Assembly (NCBI RefSeq): GCF_900182985.1
Contig: NZ_FXUY01000001.1
Span: forward strand, 744,001-808,000
Length of the DNA stretch: 64,000 bases
Direction: 5' to 3'
Source of the DNA: Pseudomonas helmanticensis
Lineage (GTDB): Bacteria > Pseudomonadota > Gammaproteobacteria > Pseudomonadales > Pseudomonadaceae
Below are positions 16,797 to 26,463 of this stretch, one piece after another (positions within the stretch are counted from its first letter, which is position 1; the number at the start of each line of letters is the position of its first letter). Position numbers and translations under genes: made by a program. Under the pieces are notes generated by a model. That model was not told the origin of the DNA. It ran no database searches and saw nothing but the letters and a program-made list of their open reading frames with translations.

Positions 16797-18059
16797 ATGG
16801 TAAAGGAATACGCTGAGTACGAAGTGCAACGTGCGCTACACCGTGTGTGCTCTGCAGAAAGTTTCAAGCAAGCCCTGGAGCGTTTTCAGGATGAAATCGA
16901 ACTGCTCGGTGAGTGGCGCATCCTGTATGCGGCAGAGGAATCGGGTGGGCCGTTTGGTCTGGAGCGGCAGCTATTCTCGGAAAAAGGTTTTGTTTCCACC
17001 ATGCTTCGTGGGAAATCTGTCTGGGTTTTGGACAAAACCTTTGCCTTGTCTGAGACGCGGGTGGGCTACACGCTGGGAGGCTCGCTTTTTCTGGATTCCA
17101 ATGCAGCCAGTTACATCCGAAAAATGTCCTACGCGCAGCATATATCTCCCGAGCTCGAGGTTGTGCGTGCAGATCTGCAGCGAACGTTTTCTTTCGACGA
17201 TCTCGGAAGATTGAACTGTTACATTTATCTATGTGAAGCACAGAAAAACTGGTCGCCTGAAACGCGTCAGTTCTGCAAGGAAACATTAGCCGCTACGTAC
17301 GCATTGTCACTTGATGCCACTCCCCTGAGTGCAGGCTGGGGAGAGCGGTATCGCAGCCTCTATCGAGAGCAGTCAGAAGCATTTGCCGAGGATCGGATCA
17401 AAGAGTTTTCGCGTAGTTTGGAGAGTGGTTTAGGTGTCGCGCTGGCTCAGCAAGCTGCGGCGGTTGAATGCATGATCCTGCGGGCCAAGATTCTGGAAAG
17501 CAGCTCAACCGCATCACCCGAAGCGAAGATGGGGGCGCTGCTCAGCTTCATGCACGACGAGTTACATATCTTCATGTTGCGAGAACTGATTGTTTGCGCA
17601 GACATTCTCTTCCATACCCAGAGAACGACGCTTTCGAAGAAGCTCAACTCGGTTCTGGACAAAAAAGACCCTCTGCGAATTATCAATAACTGCGCTTGGG
17701 ATTTATACATACTCCGAATCATCGAATCGTTTTCCAATCCTCAGCGTTGGCAAGGAGTGGATTTCTGCCTGGATCGATTGATCACTTTCGATGAAGATCT
17801 GACGGATATCATCTGTTTGACTGAGCTGCGTGCAGTTGCGATTCATCTCGGTTCACATCGGGCTTATCCCTTCTTTAATAGTGAGTTGACGGGCTGGCTG
17901 GCGGGCTTGATCGGGGACAAACGAATGGCGAATTTTTCCGGGAATTTGCAGGAAGACGCCTTTAACCAGCGCGCTGATCAAAGAAGCTTGGAGAATGTGC
18001 AGAGAATTTTGGTAGAAGACCGACGCCACCTCATGGGGCTGGCCAGAAAGTCGAGATGA
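16797..18059 (+). CDS. Hypothetical protein (AT-rich island, not recognised)
   Basis: A 420-aa protein I cannot place. It is soluble and mostly helical, with no signal peptide or membrane segment. SLFLDSNAASYIRKM (about residues 96-110) superficially resembles the first acidic strand of PIN-like nucleases, but the other PIN acids are not obvious. The C-terminus is rich in Arg/Lys. The ATG follows a moderate AAAGGAATGGTAA leader. Base composition drops here compared with the flanking SDR and trmK genes, and the next two genes are a truncated PHP gene and a HEPN-like gene, so horizontally acquired defence or stress DNA is plausible. Confidence 0.6.
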   Translation: MVKEYAEYEVQRALHRVCSAESFKQALERFQDEIELLGEWRILYAAEESGGPFGLERQLFSEKGFVSTMLRGKSVWVLDKTFALSETRVGYTLGGSLFLDSNAASYIRKMSYAQHISPELEVVRADLQRTFSFDDLGRLNCYIYLCEAQKNWSPETRQFCKETLAATYALSLDATPLSAGWGERYRSLYREQSEAFAEDRIKEFSRSLESGLGVALAQQAAAVECMILRAKILESSSTASPEAKMGALLSFMHDELHIFMLRELIVCADILFHTQRTTLSKKLNSVLDKKDPLRIINNCAWDLYILRIIESFSNPQRWQGVDFCLDRLITFDEDLTDIICLTELRAVAIHLGSHRAYPFFNSELTGWLAGLIGDKRMANFSGNLQEDAFNQRADQRSLENVQRILVEDRRHLMGLARKSR

Positions 18060-18166
18060 TTTATCAATAGAGGCAATGTGAGCATTCTCCCTGCTCAATT
18101 TTTTAGTGTTCTTGCAGTGTGCTTGAATTTCTCGTTCTCATTAAAACATTGGCTGTTGGAAAAAAT

Positions 18167-18469
18167 ATGTACCAAGAATTTCACTGGTTCAAGGCCGATT
18201 TCCAAGTCCAGACTCCTGAAGACGGCAGGCACCGGAACGATGCAGATTTGCGTCTCGGTAATCTTCGCCGGCCGAGGATCAATGGTGAGCTGAACGCAGG
18301 TGAGTTAATCAGCAAAGCCAGAACCTTCCTGCGACGATGCTATGAGCTTGAGCTGCAGATTATCGGGATTACTGACCATAATTTTTCCGCTATAGAAGAT
18401 CCGCAGGACTGGTTTTTGACCCAGCTGGTCCAGCAGAACAAATCCGTCGATTTTGATCATGGCGTCTGA
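18167..18469 (+). pseudogene. Truncated PHP-domain protein (N-terminal fragment)
   Basis: About 100 aa starting MYQEFHWFKADFQVQTPED and containing LQIIGITDHNF, the second metal-binding segment of a PHP (polymerase and histidinol phosphatase) domain. In the first strand the usual HxH reads DFQVQT. This start is typical of long PHP-AAA/SMC-like proteins (TrlF-like family) of about 900-1000 aa. The frame stops soon after ITDHN and nothing downstream continues the homology, so it appears to be the 5' remnant of a much longer gene. Confidence 0.55.
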
Positions 18470-18590
18470 AGCGTTCATTGAGCTAGTGGCAGAATATCTA
18501 ATTCATGGTGGGAATAAAGAGGAAGTCATGAAGTCAGTAAGGGCTGGTTTTTTTTTGATGATGACGTCCGTTCCTTCTGCTGGTTACTGA
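18459..18590 (+). CDS. Small ORF, 43 aa, of uncertain reality
   Basis: The ATG overlaps the end of the PHP fragment. The peptide begins MASEAFIELVAEYLIHGGNK and ends after a poly-T-encoded GFFLMM stretch. It might be a piece of the gene whose 5' end is the PHP fragment, or chance. No Shine-Dalgarno of note is present. Confidence 0.2.
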   Translation: MASEAFIELVAEYLIHGGNKEEVMKSVRAGFFLMMTSVPSAGY

Positions 18591-18675
18591 TGGGCATGGT
18601 TGGGTTAAGTGTTATGAGGCATAAATCTACAAATAAAAGTGGCTTGGTGTTTTGACTAAAATTTAAGGATGGACT

Positions 18676-19410
18676 ATGTCAGAGTATATTGACTTGGATG
18701 AAGATTTTGATTTCGACTCAGACGAATCAATGAAAGAGCTTGATGCTCTTGAAGCGGAGCTCGAAGAATTAATTCGACTTGATGAAATACAAAGCGAAGC
18801 ATACGAAAAGGCATTTGCATGGTTCGATGTGCTGTTTGATTTTCCGGCAAAAATTGAGATTTACAAATCAAATGTTGCGTCGCTGGAAAAACTTTTGTCA
18901 TCGCTTGATGATGAACCTGAGGATAGATTTTCTCGAGGCACACTACTGGTGGGGATGTTGTCAGCATATGAAGGTTTGGTTCATGATCTGCTGCTATTGT
19001 GCTGCCAGTCGCAGGTGCTCGTCAGCAAGGCAATCAAGAATTTGGAGAGGTTGGGTGGCCGTGATAGAAGTTATCTGGGTTTAAAGAAGAATCCAGTAGG
19101 TGAGGATCTTGTTGCCAAGCTTAAGGCTAAAACGCTTCACGATCCAGCCCAAGTTGTACGAATGTGTAATGTGTTATTTGAGTTGCCTCTTCCCGGGCCT
19201 CATGATAAGGAAGTTAAGTTCTATGAGGCCTTGCTAAGTGCCAGGAATTGCTACGCTCATGTAGGCGGATATCAGGCCGGTAAGGAGTACAAAGTTTCGA
19301 TTAAGACACTTCGTTTCTCCTTTGGCTATTTTCACAGGCTGGTTGATACGTATGCCTTATATGTAAGCGAGTGTGCGCATGCAGCATCAAAGGAAGCTGA
19401 TGAAACGTAA
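18676..19410 (+). CDS. HEPN-like protein (putative RNase/abortive-infection type)
   Basis: A 244-aa protein with a very acidic N-terminus (DLDEDFDFDSDESMKELDAL) and a helical body. Near residue 200 it has LLSARNCYAHVGGY, which fits the HEPN catalytic motif RNxxxH; the preceding helices (GMLSAYEGLVHDLLLLC) fit the four-helix HEPN fold of the RiboL-PSP/MAE_28990 type. HEPN proteins with this motif are often toxins or effectors in phage defence. No partner antitoxin is adjacent. The gene is AT-rich relative to the chromosome and has a GGATGGACT leader. The family assignment is by motif only. Confidence 0.5.
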   Translation: MSEYIDLDEDFDFDSDESMKELDALEAELEELIRLDEIQSEAYEKAFAWFDVLFDFPAKIEIYKSNVASLEKLLSSLDDEPEDRFSRGTLLVGMLSAYEGLVHDLLLLCCQSQVLVSKAIKNLERLGGRDRSYLGLKKNPVGEDLVAKLKAKTLHDPAQVVRMCNVLFELPLPGPHDKEVKFYEALLSARNCYAHVGGYQAGKEYKVSIKTLRFSFGYFHRLVDTYALYVSECAHAASKEADET

Positions 19411-19605
19411 TGATGAAGCGTGTTGTTGATTAATGTAAAGAACGATAACTTAAGACGTGATTTTTCGGGTTCTTGGCCAAAAATAGTCATCCTGGTTTTG
19501 CTGATCGTTTGTGCTGACTGTTGAGTGGTTTTACAGTCCACGAACACATAAATCTGGCGATAGATCGCGTCTTGAGTACCGCCATCGCAAACGACTTGCA
19601 CAAAA

Positions 19606-20301
19606 TCAAATCAACAGTTCGTTAATCCACCGTACTTGCCGGGCAAGGCTCTCCACCCTTTCCTGCGGCAAGGCCCGTTCGGCACGAGTGATCTGGCTCA
19701 GGGTCTTCTGCTTGTGGCGAAGTTTGTGCTGCCACTTGATCAGAAACTCAGGGCTGCGGGCCTGCATCTGCAAGGGGCCGAAGTACAGTTCCTTATCGGT
19801 ATAAGTCACCGGCCCGACGTGTTCGGCAACGATGATTTCGTAGTCGAAACGGCTTTCGCGCAGCACTTCCTCGCTGAGAATACGGTAGCCATTTTCCATC
19901 AACCACAGGCGCAGCGGTTGTTCGCCACCATTGGGTTGCAGGATCAGGCGTTCGCCGCCGCTGAGGTGGGCCTTGCCGTGTTCGAGGATGTCGCGGATGG
20001 TTTCGCCGCCCATGCCGCAGATGCTGATTGCGCTAATCCGGTCTTCAGGCTTGATCGCCGCCAGCCCGTTGGCCTGGCGCACGGTGATGTGCGCGTCGAG
20101 GTGGTTCTCGCGAACGGTACGTTGGGCTGCATGAAACGGCGTCAGCGCCACTTCGCCAGCCACCGCCACGGTGATTGCGCCACGGCGCATCAGTGCCACC
20201 GGCAGGTAGCCATGATCCGAGCCGATATCGGCCAGGCGCGCGCCATTGGGTATGTGAGTGGCGACGCGCTCCAGGCGCATGGACAACGTGTTCTGGTTCA
20301 A
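19606..20301 (-). CDS. trmK: tRNA (adenine(22)-N(1))-methyltransferase TrmK
   Basis: A 231-aa SAM-dependent methyltransferase of the TrmK/SpoU-unrelated class I fold. Motif I is RLADIGSDHGYLPVALM, ICGMGGETI follows, and ILQPNGGEQPLRLWL fills the catalytic motif IV position. The helical C-terminus is typical of TrmK. It methylates A22 of tRNA. I chose the TTG at 20301 because AGGGG lies 6 nt upstream, while the in-frame ATG at 20334 has no Shine-Dalgarno; MRLERV 7 codons later is another option. Confidence 0.88.
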   Translation of the reverse strand: MNQNTLSMRLERVATHIPNGARLADIGSDHGYLPVALMRRGAITVAVAGEVALTPFHAAQRTVRENHLDAHITVRQANGLAAIKPEDRISAISICGMGGETIRDILEHGKAHLSGGERLILQPNGGEQPLRLWLMENGYRILSEEVLRESRFDYEIIVAEHVGPVTYTDKELYFGPLQMQARSPEFLIKWQHKLRHKQKTLSQITRAERALPQERVESLARQVRWINELLI

Positions 20302-20446
20302 CGACAACCCCTGTTCGCCACAACCGTGCGGCATGTTTGGTTGGAAAAGGGGTGCGACTCTGGCGAGCAACGTCCGGCCTGTCAAATCCCGGCGACGGAA
20401 TTGCCCAGGCCCATTGGCAACCGATGGCTGCCAATGGGCCTGCGCG

Positions 20447-21496
20447 TTAGCCGGCCAACGTCGCGTTATCGATCACGAAGCGATACTTCACATCGCCCTT
20501 GAGCATCCGCTCGTAAGACGCGTTGATCTGATCGGCGCTGATCAGTTCGATGTCGGAAACGATGCCGTGCTCGGCACAGAAATCGAGCATTTCCTGAGTC
20601 TCGGGAATGCCGCCGATCATCGAGCCGGCAATCGTGCGGCGCTTCATGATCAGGTTGAAGACGTTCGGCGACGGGTGTGGCGAGGCGGGCGCACCGACCA
20701 GCGTCAACGCACCATCGCGCTTGAGCAACACCAGGAATGCATCGAGATCGTGCGGCGCCGCCACGGTGTTGAGGATGAGGTCGAAGCTCTTGGTGTGCGC
20801 AGCCATTTCCTCGGCATTGCGCGACACCACCACCTCATCGGCGCCAAGCGCTTTTGCCGCTTCGCGCTTGGACTCGGAAGTGGTGAAGGCGACGACATGC
20901 GCGCCCATCGCGTGGGCGAGTTTGATGCCCATGTGGCCCAAACCACCGATGCCGACCACGCCGACTTTCTTGCCGGGGCCGGCGTGCCATTGGCGCAGCG
21001 GCGAGTAAGTGGTGATGCCCGCGCACAGCAGCGGCGCGACGGCGGCCAGTTGCGCTTCGGGATGACGGATGCGCAAGACGTAGCGTTCGTGCACGACGAT
21101 ATTTTGCGCGTAGCCGCCGAGCGTCCAGCCCGGTGCATCCGGGGTCGGAAAATTGTAGGTGCCGATCATGCCGTCGCAGTAGTTTTCCAGGCCGGTTTCG
21201 CAGTCGTCGCAATGTTTGCAGCTGTCGACGATGCAGCCGACACCGACCAGATCGCCGACCTTGTAATCGGCGACATGCGCGCCGACGGCCGCAACGCGAC
21301 CAACGATCTCGTGCCCCGGTACACAAGGAAACTGCGTGCCTGCCCACTCGGCACGCACCTGGTGCAGGTCCGAATGGCAGATGCCGCAGAAAGCGATATC
21401 GATCTGCACGTCATGCGCTGCCGGCGCGCGGCGCTCGATCTGCATCGGCTCCAGGGGTTTGTCGCCAGCGTGGGCACCATAGGCTTTTACAAGCAT
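20447..21496 (-). CDS. Zinc-dependent NAD(P) alcohol dehydrogenase (YahK-like)
   Basis: A 349-aa medium-chain dehydrogenase of the cinnamyl-alcohol/YahK aldehyde-reductase group. Catalytic zinc ligands lie in GICHSDLHQ and PGHEIVGRV; the four-Cys structural zinc loop is CKHCDDCETGLENYC. The Rossmann motif is GIGGLGHMG, and the TTSESKR stretch favours NADP(H). It reduces a broad range of aldehydes. It lies downstream of the hydroxyproline operon but 107 bp away, probably as a separate unit. Confidence 0.88.
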   Translation of the reverse strand: MLVKAYGAHAGDKPLEPMQIERRAPAAHDVQIDIAFCGICHSDLHQVRAEWAGTQFPCVPGHEIVGRVAAVGAHVADYKVGDLVGVGCIVDSCKHCDDCETGLENYCDGMIGTYNFPTPDAPGWTLGGYAQNIVVHERYVLRIRHPEAQLAAVAPLLCAGITTYSPLRQWHAGPGKKVGVVGIGGLGHMGIKLAHAMGAHVVAFTTSESKREAAKALGADEVVVSRNAEEMAAHTKSFDLILNTVAAPHDLDAFLVLLKRDGALTLVGAPASPHPSPNVFNLIMKRRTIAGSMIGGIPETQEMLDFCAEHGIVSDIELISADQINASYERMLKGDVKYRFVIDNATLAG

Positions 21497-21603
21497 GGGA
21501 ACATCCTCAATCGGTGTGTCGGATGGCCATTCTTGCGGTTATTCAGGATCGGGGAGTAGTGCAATCCTGTGTAATGCTTGCCTGATCCTGTGAGAAGTCG
21601 CCG

Positions 21604-22860
21604 TCAAAAGCGATCCAGCGTATACGGTTTGTGGTCAGGGAGATCATCGGGCTGACTGCGCGGCGAAGCCATCTGCACAATCATCTCTGCCGTCACCGCC
21701 GCCTGCGTCAGCCCCAGATGCTGATGCCCGAACGCGAGCAGCACCTTGCCGTCGCACACCTGATCGATCACCGGAAGCGAGTCCGGCAATGACGGCCGAA
21801 AACCCATCCACGGTGTGGCGTTGTCAGCACTCAGGTCCTTGCGGAACAAACCCTGACTCAATCGATGCAGTTGCCACGCGCGCTCCATGCTCGGCGGCTT
21901 CTGCAGTCCGGCGAACTCGACAGTGCCAGCCAGTCTCAGCCCTTCGCTCATCGGCGTCATGATGAACTTGCGTTCCAGCGAGGTGACGGGGAAGGGCAAG
22001 CGGTTGTGTTCGTGCGGCAACATCAGGTGATAACCGCGCTCGGTGTCCAGCGGCACTTTTTTGCCGGTGAGTGCGGCGATAAGTTTCGCCGAATGCGCAC
22101 CGCAGGCGATCAGTACGCGGCGCGCTTTGAAACCTCCGCTGCCGGTGATCAACGACACGCCGTGTTCCTGCACATAACCGCCCTGGACCTGCTGTTTGAC
22201 GAAACTGACGCCGCTGGCCTTGGCCGCTTCGACCAGTTCGGTCACCACGCGATACGGATCGATGAAATGCCCGGTGCGCGGGAAGAACAGGCCGCCCTGA
22301 ATCCGCTCGCTGAGTTGCGGCGCGGTTTCATGCACCGCCGCGGCCTGCCAGAAATCTACGGGCACTTGTTGTTGATGCAGGCGCGTCTGGAGTGCTGCGA
22401 TGGCCTGACGCGATTCGGGCTTTTCGAACACCAGCAACGAGCCGTCGACTTTCAACAGATCGGGCCGCGAGATGTCAGCGAGCAGGCGCTGCCAGGCCGC
22501 CAGACTGCTTTCATTGAGTGCGCGCAAGCCGGCGACGGTTTTGCCAAAGGGTTCTGAACGCAAATTCAGCAACAGCCGGGTGAACCAGGGCAGGGCGCGT
22601 GGCAGGTATTTCCAGTCCAGTCGCAACGGCCCCATCGGGTCCATCAGCATCGCCGGCAAGCGCTTGAGAATCGACACGTCGGCAATCGGAAAAACCTGCT
22701 CGGTCGCCAGATGCCCGGCGTTGCCGAACGAGGCGCCGTGGCCCGGTTGCTGTTGGTCGATCACCACCACGCGCAGTCCCTGGCGTGCGAGGCGCAAGGC
22801 GCAGGAAACGCCGATGATCCCGGCACCGACTACGGCGATGTCATGAGCGTTATTCGGCAT
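21604..22860 (-). CDS. FAD-dependent D-amino acid dehydrogenase (likely D-hydroxyproline dehydrogenase)
   Basis: A 418-aa DadA-type flavoprotein from the ATG at 22860. The FAD motif is [19 protein letters not shown] near the N-terminus; [13 protein letters not shown] and [10 protein letters not shown] are the C-terminal FAD-binding segments. In hydroxyproline clusters this enzyme oxidises cis-4-hydroxy-D-proline to 1-pyrroline-4-hydroxy-2-carboxylate, passing electrons to the respiratory chain. Its start overlaps the end of the upstream dehydrogenase gene by 11 nt. The specificity is inferred from the operon. Confidence 0.85.
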   Translation of the reverse strand: MPNNAHDIAVVGAGIIGVSCALRLARQGLRVVVIDQQQPGHGASFGNAGHLATEQVFPIADVSILKRLPAMLMDPMGPLRLDWKYLPRALPWFTRLLLNLRSEPFGKTVAGLRALNESSLAAWQRLLADISRPDLLKVDGSLLVFEKPESRQAIAALQTRLHQQQVPVDFWQAAAVHETAPQLSERIQGGLFFPRTGHFIDPYRVVTELVEAAKASGVSFVKQQVQGGYVQEHGVSLITGSGGFKARRVLIACGAHSAKLIAALTGKKVPLDTERGYHLMLPHEHNRLPFPVTSLERKFIMTPMSEGLRLAGTVEFAGLQKPPSMERAWQLHRLSQGLFRKDLSADNATPWMGFRPSLPDSLPVIDQVCDGKVLLAFGHQHLGLTQAAVTAEMIVQMASPRSQPDDLPDHKPYTLDRF

Positions 22861-24442
22861 GTGCAAGTGCTTCCCTGTGCCCATCGAGCAGGCGGCTCAA
22901 GTGCAGCGGATTGGCCTGTTGCAGCGCGCTGGGCAGCAGGCTGTCGGGGAAGTCCTGATAGCAGACCGGGCGCAGGAAACGCAGGATCGCCGCCGTACCG
23001 ACCGACGTTGTGCGCGCATCTGACGTCGCCGGGAAAGGTCCACCGTGAACCATCGCATTGCAGACTTCCACGCCCGTAGGCCAACCGTTGACCAGCAGCC
23101 GTCCGGCTTTGCGCTCCAGTATCGGCAACAGTGCGCGGGCCTGCTCAAGGTCGGCGTCATCAAGGTGCAGGGTGGCGGTCAACTGGCCTTCCAGTTGCTC
23201 GGTGACCTGACGGATTTCATCATCGCTGGCGCATTGCACAATCAACGCCGCCGCACCAAAAGTCTCGGCTTGCAGGTTGTGATCGGCGAGGAAATCGGCG
23301 GCATCAGTGACGAATAGATGCGCCTGACCCTGGTTCGGGCCGCTGCCGATCTGCCCCTGCGCGGCAATGTGCGCAGCGCTGTTTTCGGTCAGCGTATTCA
23401 CTGCCGATTCGTAGGCCTTGAAGATCCCCGGGGTGAGCATCGTCTGCGCTGCTTGACGTTTTATCTGCTCAGCGGTGGCCTCAATGAAACTGTCCAGCGC
23501 AGGCCCCTTGCATGCAATCACCAAGCCCGGATTGGTACAGAACTGCCCTGCACCCAACGTCAGCGAGCCAACAAATCCTTCGGCCAGTGCCCGCGCACGG
23601 TTGTGCAACGCCGCCGGGAACAGCAGCACCGGATTGATCGAACTCATTTCCGCGTACACGGGAATTGGTTCGGCCCGAACCTGCGCCGCTTGCAGCAACG
23701 CCAGACCACCACTGCGCGAACCGGTGAAGCCCACGGCTTTGATGCGCGGGTCGCTGACCAGCGCAATACCGACTTCACGCCCGGAACCGTACAGCAACGA
23801 AAACACGCCTTCCGGCAAACCGCAGGCCTTGATCGCCCGGGCGATTGCGCCACCGACCAGCTCGCTGGTGCCGGGATGCGCGCTGTGTGCCTTGACCACA
23901 ACCGGGCAACCGGCAGCCAATGCCGAAGCGGTATCGCCTCCGGCCACCGAAAACGCCAGGGGGAAATTGCTCGCGCCAAATACGGCCACCGGTCCCAGGG
24001 GAATCTGCCGTTGGCGCAAGTCCGAACGTGGCAGCGGCTGCCGTTGCGGTTGCGCAGTGTCGACGCGCACGTCCAGCCATTCACCGGCACGCACGGTGCG
24101 CGCGAACAGGCGCAATTGCTGGCACGTGCGGCGACGTTCACCCTGCAAGCGCGGGCGTGGCAGGCCGGTTTCGGCGTGGGCACGCTCGATCAATTCATCG
24201 CCGAGGGCTTCGATTTCCTCGGCAATGCTTTGCAGAAATTCGGCACGGCCACTGAGGGTTGTTTCGCGGTAAGCGTCGAGCGCCGCCGAAGCCAGCGCGC
24301 AAGCCTGTTCGACATGCTCGGCCGATCCACCGGCATACGCCGGCTCCAACACAGCGTCGGTGGCCGGGTCGATCCCTCGAATGGCTGCGCGATTGCCCGC
24401 GACAGTGTGCTGCCCGATCAACATATGGCCCGTCAGAGTCAT
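22850..24442 (-). CDS. 2,5-dioxopentanoate (alpha-ketoglutarate semialdehyde) dehydrogenase
   Basis: A 530-aa aldehyde dehydrogenase of the KGSADH type. The nucleophile lies in [10 protein letters not shown] and the general base in [25 protein letters not shown] is the cofactor segment. It oxidises 2-oxoglutarate semialdehyde to 2-oxoglutarate, the last step of hydroxyproline catabolism. It lies 69 bp after the deaminase gene and overlaps the next gene. Length and motifs match the family. Confidence 0.9.
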   Translation of the reverse strand: MTLTGHMLIGQHTVAGNRAAIRGIDPATDAVLEPAYAGGSAEHVEQACALASAALDAYRETTLSGRAEFLQSIAEEIEALGDELIERAHAETGLPRPRLQGERRRTCQQLRLFARTVRAGEWLDVRVDTAQPQRQPLPRSDLRQRQIPLGPVAVFGASNFPLAFSVAGGDTASALAAGCPVVVKAHSAHPGTSELVGGAIARAIKACGLPEGVFSLLYGSGREVGIALVSDPRIKAVGFTGSRSGGLALLQAAQVRAEPIPVYAEMSSINPVLLFPAALHNRARALAEGFVGSLTLGAGQFCTNPGLVIACKGPALDSFIEATAEQIKRQAAQTMLTPGIFKAYESAVNTLTENSAAHIAAQGQIGSGPNQGQAHLFVTDAADFLADHNLQAETFGAAALIVQCASDDEIRQVTEQLEGQLTATLHLDDADLEQARALLPILERKAGRLLVNGWPTGVEVCNAMVHGGPFPATSDARTTSVGTAAILRFLRPVCYQDFPDSLLPSALQQANPLHLSRLLDGHREALAHAE

Positions 24443-24511
24443 GGTCTGTTCCTGATAAAAGAAGTGATGCCTGCCGTGAGGTAATTACCTCGCGGCAGGC
24501 GAAAGCATGGT

Positions 24512-25459
24512 TCAGGCGAAGTTCTGCTCGGCTGACCAGTTCTCGTACCAGTGACGGAACAGCGAATACTGCTTCTCGGCATAACGTCGTTGCGAATCGC
24601 TCAGCGCATCGGTTTCGTTGAAGTGCAGGGTGTATTCCTTGTCGCCGTTGAGCACCATCAGATGCTTGTAATACAGCACCAGATCGCAGCCTTCATCGAA
24701 CGACGACAGCACGACCAGTGCCGACTCCAACTCACGCGCCTGACGTCGTGCCTTCGCATCACCCTGGGCCGCTTTCTTGCTCAGTGCTACCAGTTGCAGC
24801 ACTTCGCGGGGCAGGGCGTTGCCGATCCCGGTGATCGCGCCGGTGGCGTTGCAGTTGACGAAACCGTGCACCACTTGCGTATCGACGCCGACCATCAAGG
24901 TCACGCTATCGTCCTTGGAGGTGATGTTTTCAGCGGCGTAACGCAGGTCGGCGCCACCGCCGAATTCCTTGAAACCAATCAGGTTCGGGTATTCGCGACG
25001 CAGTTCGAAAAACAGCTCGGCGCGGGTGGCGAAGCCGTAGTAAGGGCTGTTGTAGATCACCGCCGGCAAGTTCGGCGCCGCTTGCAGGATCGCCGCGAAG
25101 TGGGCTTTCTGCGCAGCCGCCGAAGCACCCCGGGACAGTACGCGGGGAATCACCATCAGACCCTGCGCGCCGACTTCTGCCGCGTGCGCTGCATGGGCGA
25201 CCGCTTCGCGAGTGTTGACTGCGCCGGTCCCGACAATCGTTGGAATCCCCGCCGCGACCAAGCGCGCCACGCCTTCCTGACGCTCGGCTTCGGTAAGCAG
25301 CGGCCAGTCACCCATGGAGCCGCAATAGACCACGGCACTCATGCCGATATCGATCAGCTCGCGACCCTTGGCCACCAGCGCATCGAAGTCCGGTTTGCGC
25401 TGGGCGGTGCACGGGGTCATCAGGGCCGGCATGCAACCGGTGAAGATGTTGTCGCTCAT
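24512..25459 (-). CDS. 1-pyrroline-4-hydroxy-2-carboxylate deaminase (DapA family)
   Basis: A 315-aa (beta/alpha)8 aldolase-class protein from the ATG at 25459 (MSDNIFTGCMPALMTPC). The Schiff-base Lys is in LIGFKEFGGG and the conserved Tyr in VIYNSPYYG. In the DapA family, the branch found in hydroxyproline operons converts pyrroline-4-hydroxy-2-carboxylate to 2-oxoglutarate semialdehyde plus ammonia. Its place between epimerase and KGSADH supports that role over dihydrodipicolinate synthase. Confidence 0.88.
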   Translation of the reverse strand: MSDNIFTGCMPALMTPCTAQRKPDFDALVAKGRELIDIGMSAVVYCGSMGDWPLLTEAERQEGVARLVAAGIPTIVGTGAVNTREAVAHAAHAAEVGAQGLMVIPRVLSRGASAAAQKAHFAAILQAAPNLPAVIYNSPYYGFATRAELFFELRREYPNLIGFKEFGGGADLRYAAENITSKDDSVTLMVGVDTQVVHGFVNCNATGAITGIGNALPREVLQLVALSKKAAQGDAKARRQARELESALVVLSSFDEGCDLVLYYKHLMVLNGDKEYTLHFNETDALSDSQRRYAEKQYSLFRHWYENWSAEQNFA

Positions 25460-25514
25460 TGTTTTAACTCCTTGGCACATCATTCAAATTGAGGTGAAAA
25501 GTCCGCGCGGCAGC

Positions 25515-26441
25515 TCAGATGCCCCACGCGAACGGATCTGCTTCGTCGATCAGCAAGGTGCTGTCGGCGGTCATGTAGGCGCGGCCGGTGATGAACGGCC
25601 GGATGCGCTCGCCTTGCCATTCGTAGCGACCTTCGAACTGGCTGCCGGTGATGCTTGCCTGCACCCAGCGTGCGCCGGCTTGCAGCTTGTCGTCGGCGGC
25701 GAGGCAGGCGAGTTTGGCGCTGGTGCCGGTGCCGCACGGGGAGCGGTCGTAGGCTTTGCCGGGGCACATGACGAAGTTGCGGCTGTCGGCGTTGGCGTCA
25801 TCGGCGAACAGTTCGATGTGGTCGATAACGGCGCCGTCTTCACCATGGATGCCTTGGTCTTCGAGGGCTTTGAGCATCGCCCAGGTGTAGGCGGTGAGGT
25901 GCTCGACGTTGTCCATGGAAAGCGTCTGGCCGTGCTCGGAGACGAGGAAAAACCAGTTGCCGCCGTAGGCGATATCACCGAATACCCGGCCGAATCCCGG
26001 AACATCCACCGGCACCTGTTTGCGGTGCCGATAAGCCGGGACGTTGCCCAGCGTGACGGATCCGTCGTCATGCAACGTGGCGCTGACCGCGCCGACCGGG
26101 GTGTCGATCTTGTGGGTGCCCGGGGCGATTTTCCCCAGATACTGCAGCGAGTTGATCAGGCCGATGGTGCCGTGGCCGCACATGCCCAGATAACCGGCGT
26201 TGTTGAAGAAGATCACTCCGCACGTGGCATCCGCCGAGACCGGCTCGCAATACAGCGCACCGACCAGCACGTCGTTGCCGCGCGGTTCCAGCAGGCAGGC
26301 GCGGCGCCAGGCGTCATGCTGATTGCGCAGGGCATCGCGCTTTTCCACCATGCTGTTGCCGGGCAGATCGGGGAAACCATTCATTACCAGGCGCGTGGGT
26401 TCACCGCCGGTGTGGGAATCAATGACGTGTACGCGTTTCAT
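25515..26441 (-). CDS. 4-hydroxyproline 2-epimerase (proline racemase family)
   Basis: A 308-aa proline-racemase-fold protein from the ATG at 26441 ([19 protein letters not shown]). The two catalytic Cys are in GMCGHGTIG (about residue 88) and [11 protein letters not shown] (about 236). With both Cys present it is an epimerase rather than a dehydratase. It converts trans-4-hydroxy-L-proline to cis-4-hydroxy-D-proline, the first step of the pathway. It follows the permease gene at 22 bp. Confidence 0.92.
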   Translation of the reverse strand: MKRVHVIDSHTGGEPTRLVMNGFPDLPGNSMVEKRDALRNQHDAWRRACLLEPRGNDVLVGALYCEPVSADATCGVIFFNNAGYLGMCGHGTIGLINSLQYLGKIAPGTHKIDTPVGAVSATLHDDGSVTLGNVPAYRHRKQVPVDVPGFGRVFGDIAYGGNWFFLVSEHGQTLSMDNVEHLTAYTWAMLKALEDQGIHGEDGAVIDHIELFADDANADSRNFVMCPGKAYDRSPCGTGTSAKLACLAADDKLQAGARWVQASITGSQFEGRYEWQGERIRPFITGRAYMTADSTLLIDEADPFAWGI

Positions 26442-26463
26442 GAGTGTGTCCCGTTGGGTGATT

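Noticed and set aside
24512..25459. DapA dihydrodipicolinate synthase for lysine synthesis
   Set aside because: The operon context with epimerase, D-amino acid dehydrogenase and KGSADH fits the hydroxyproline-branch deaminase.
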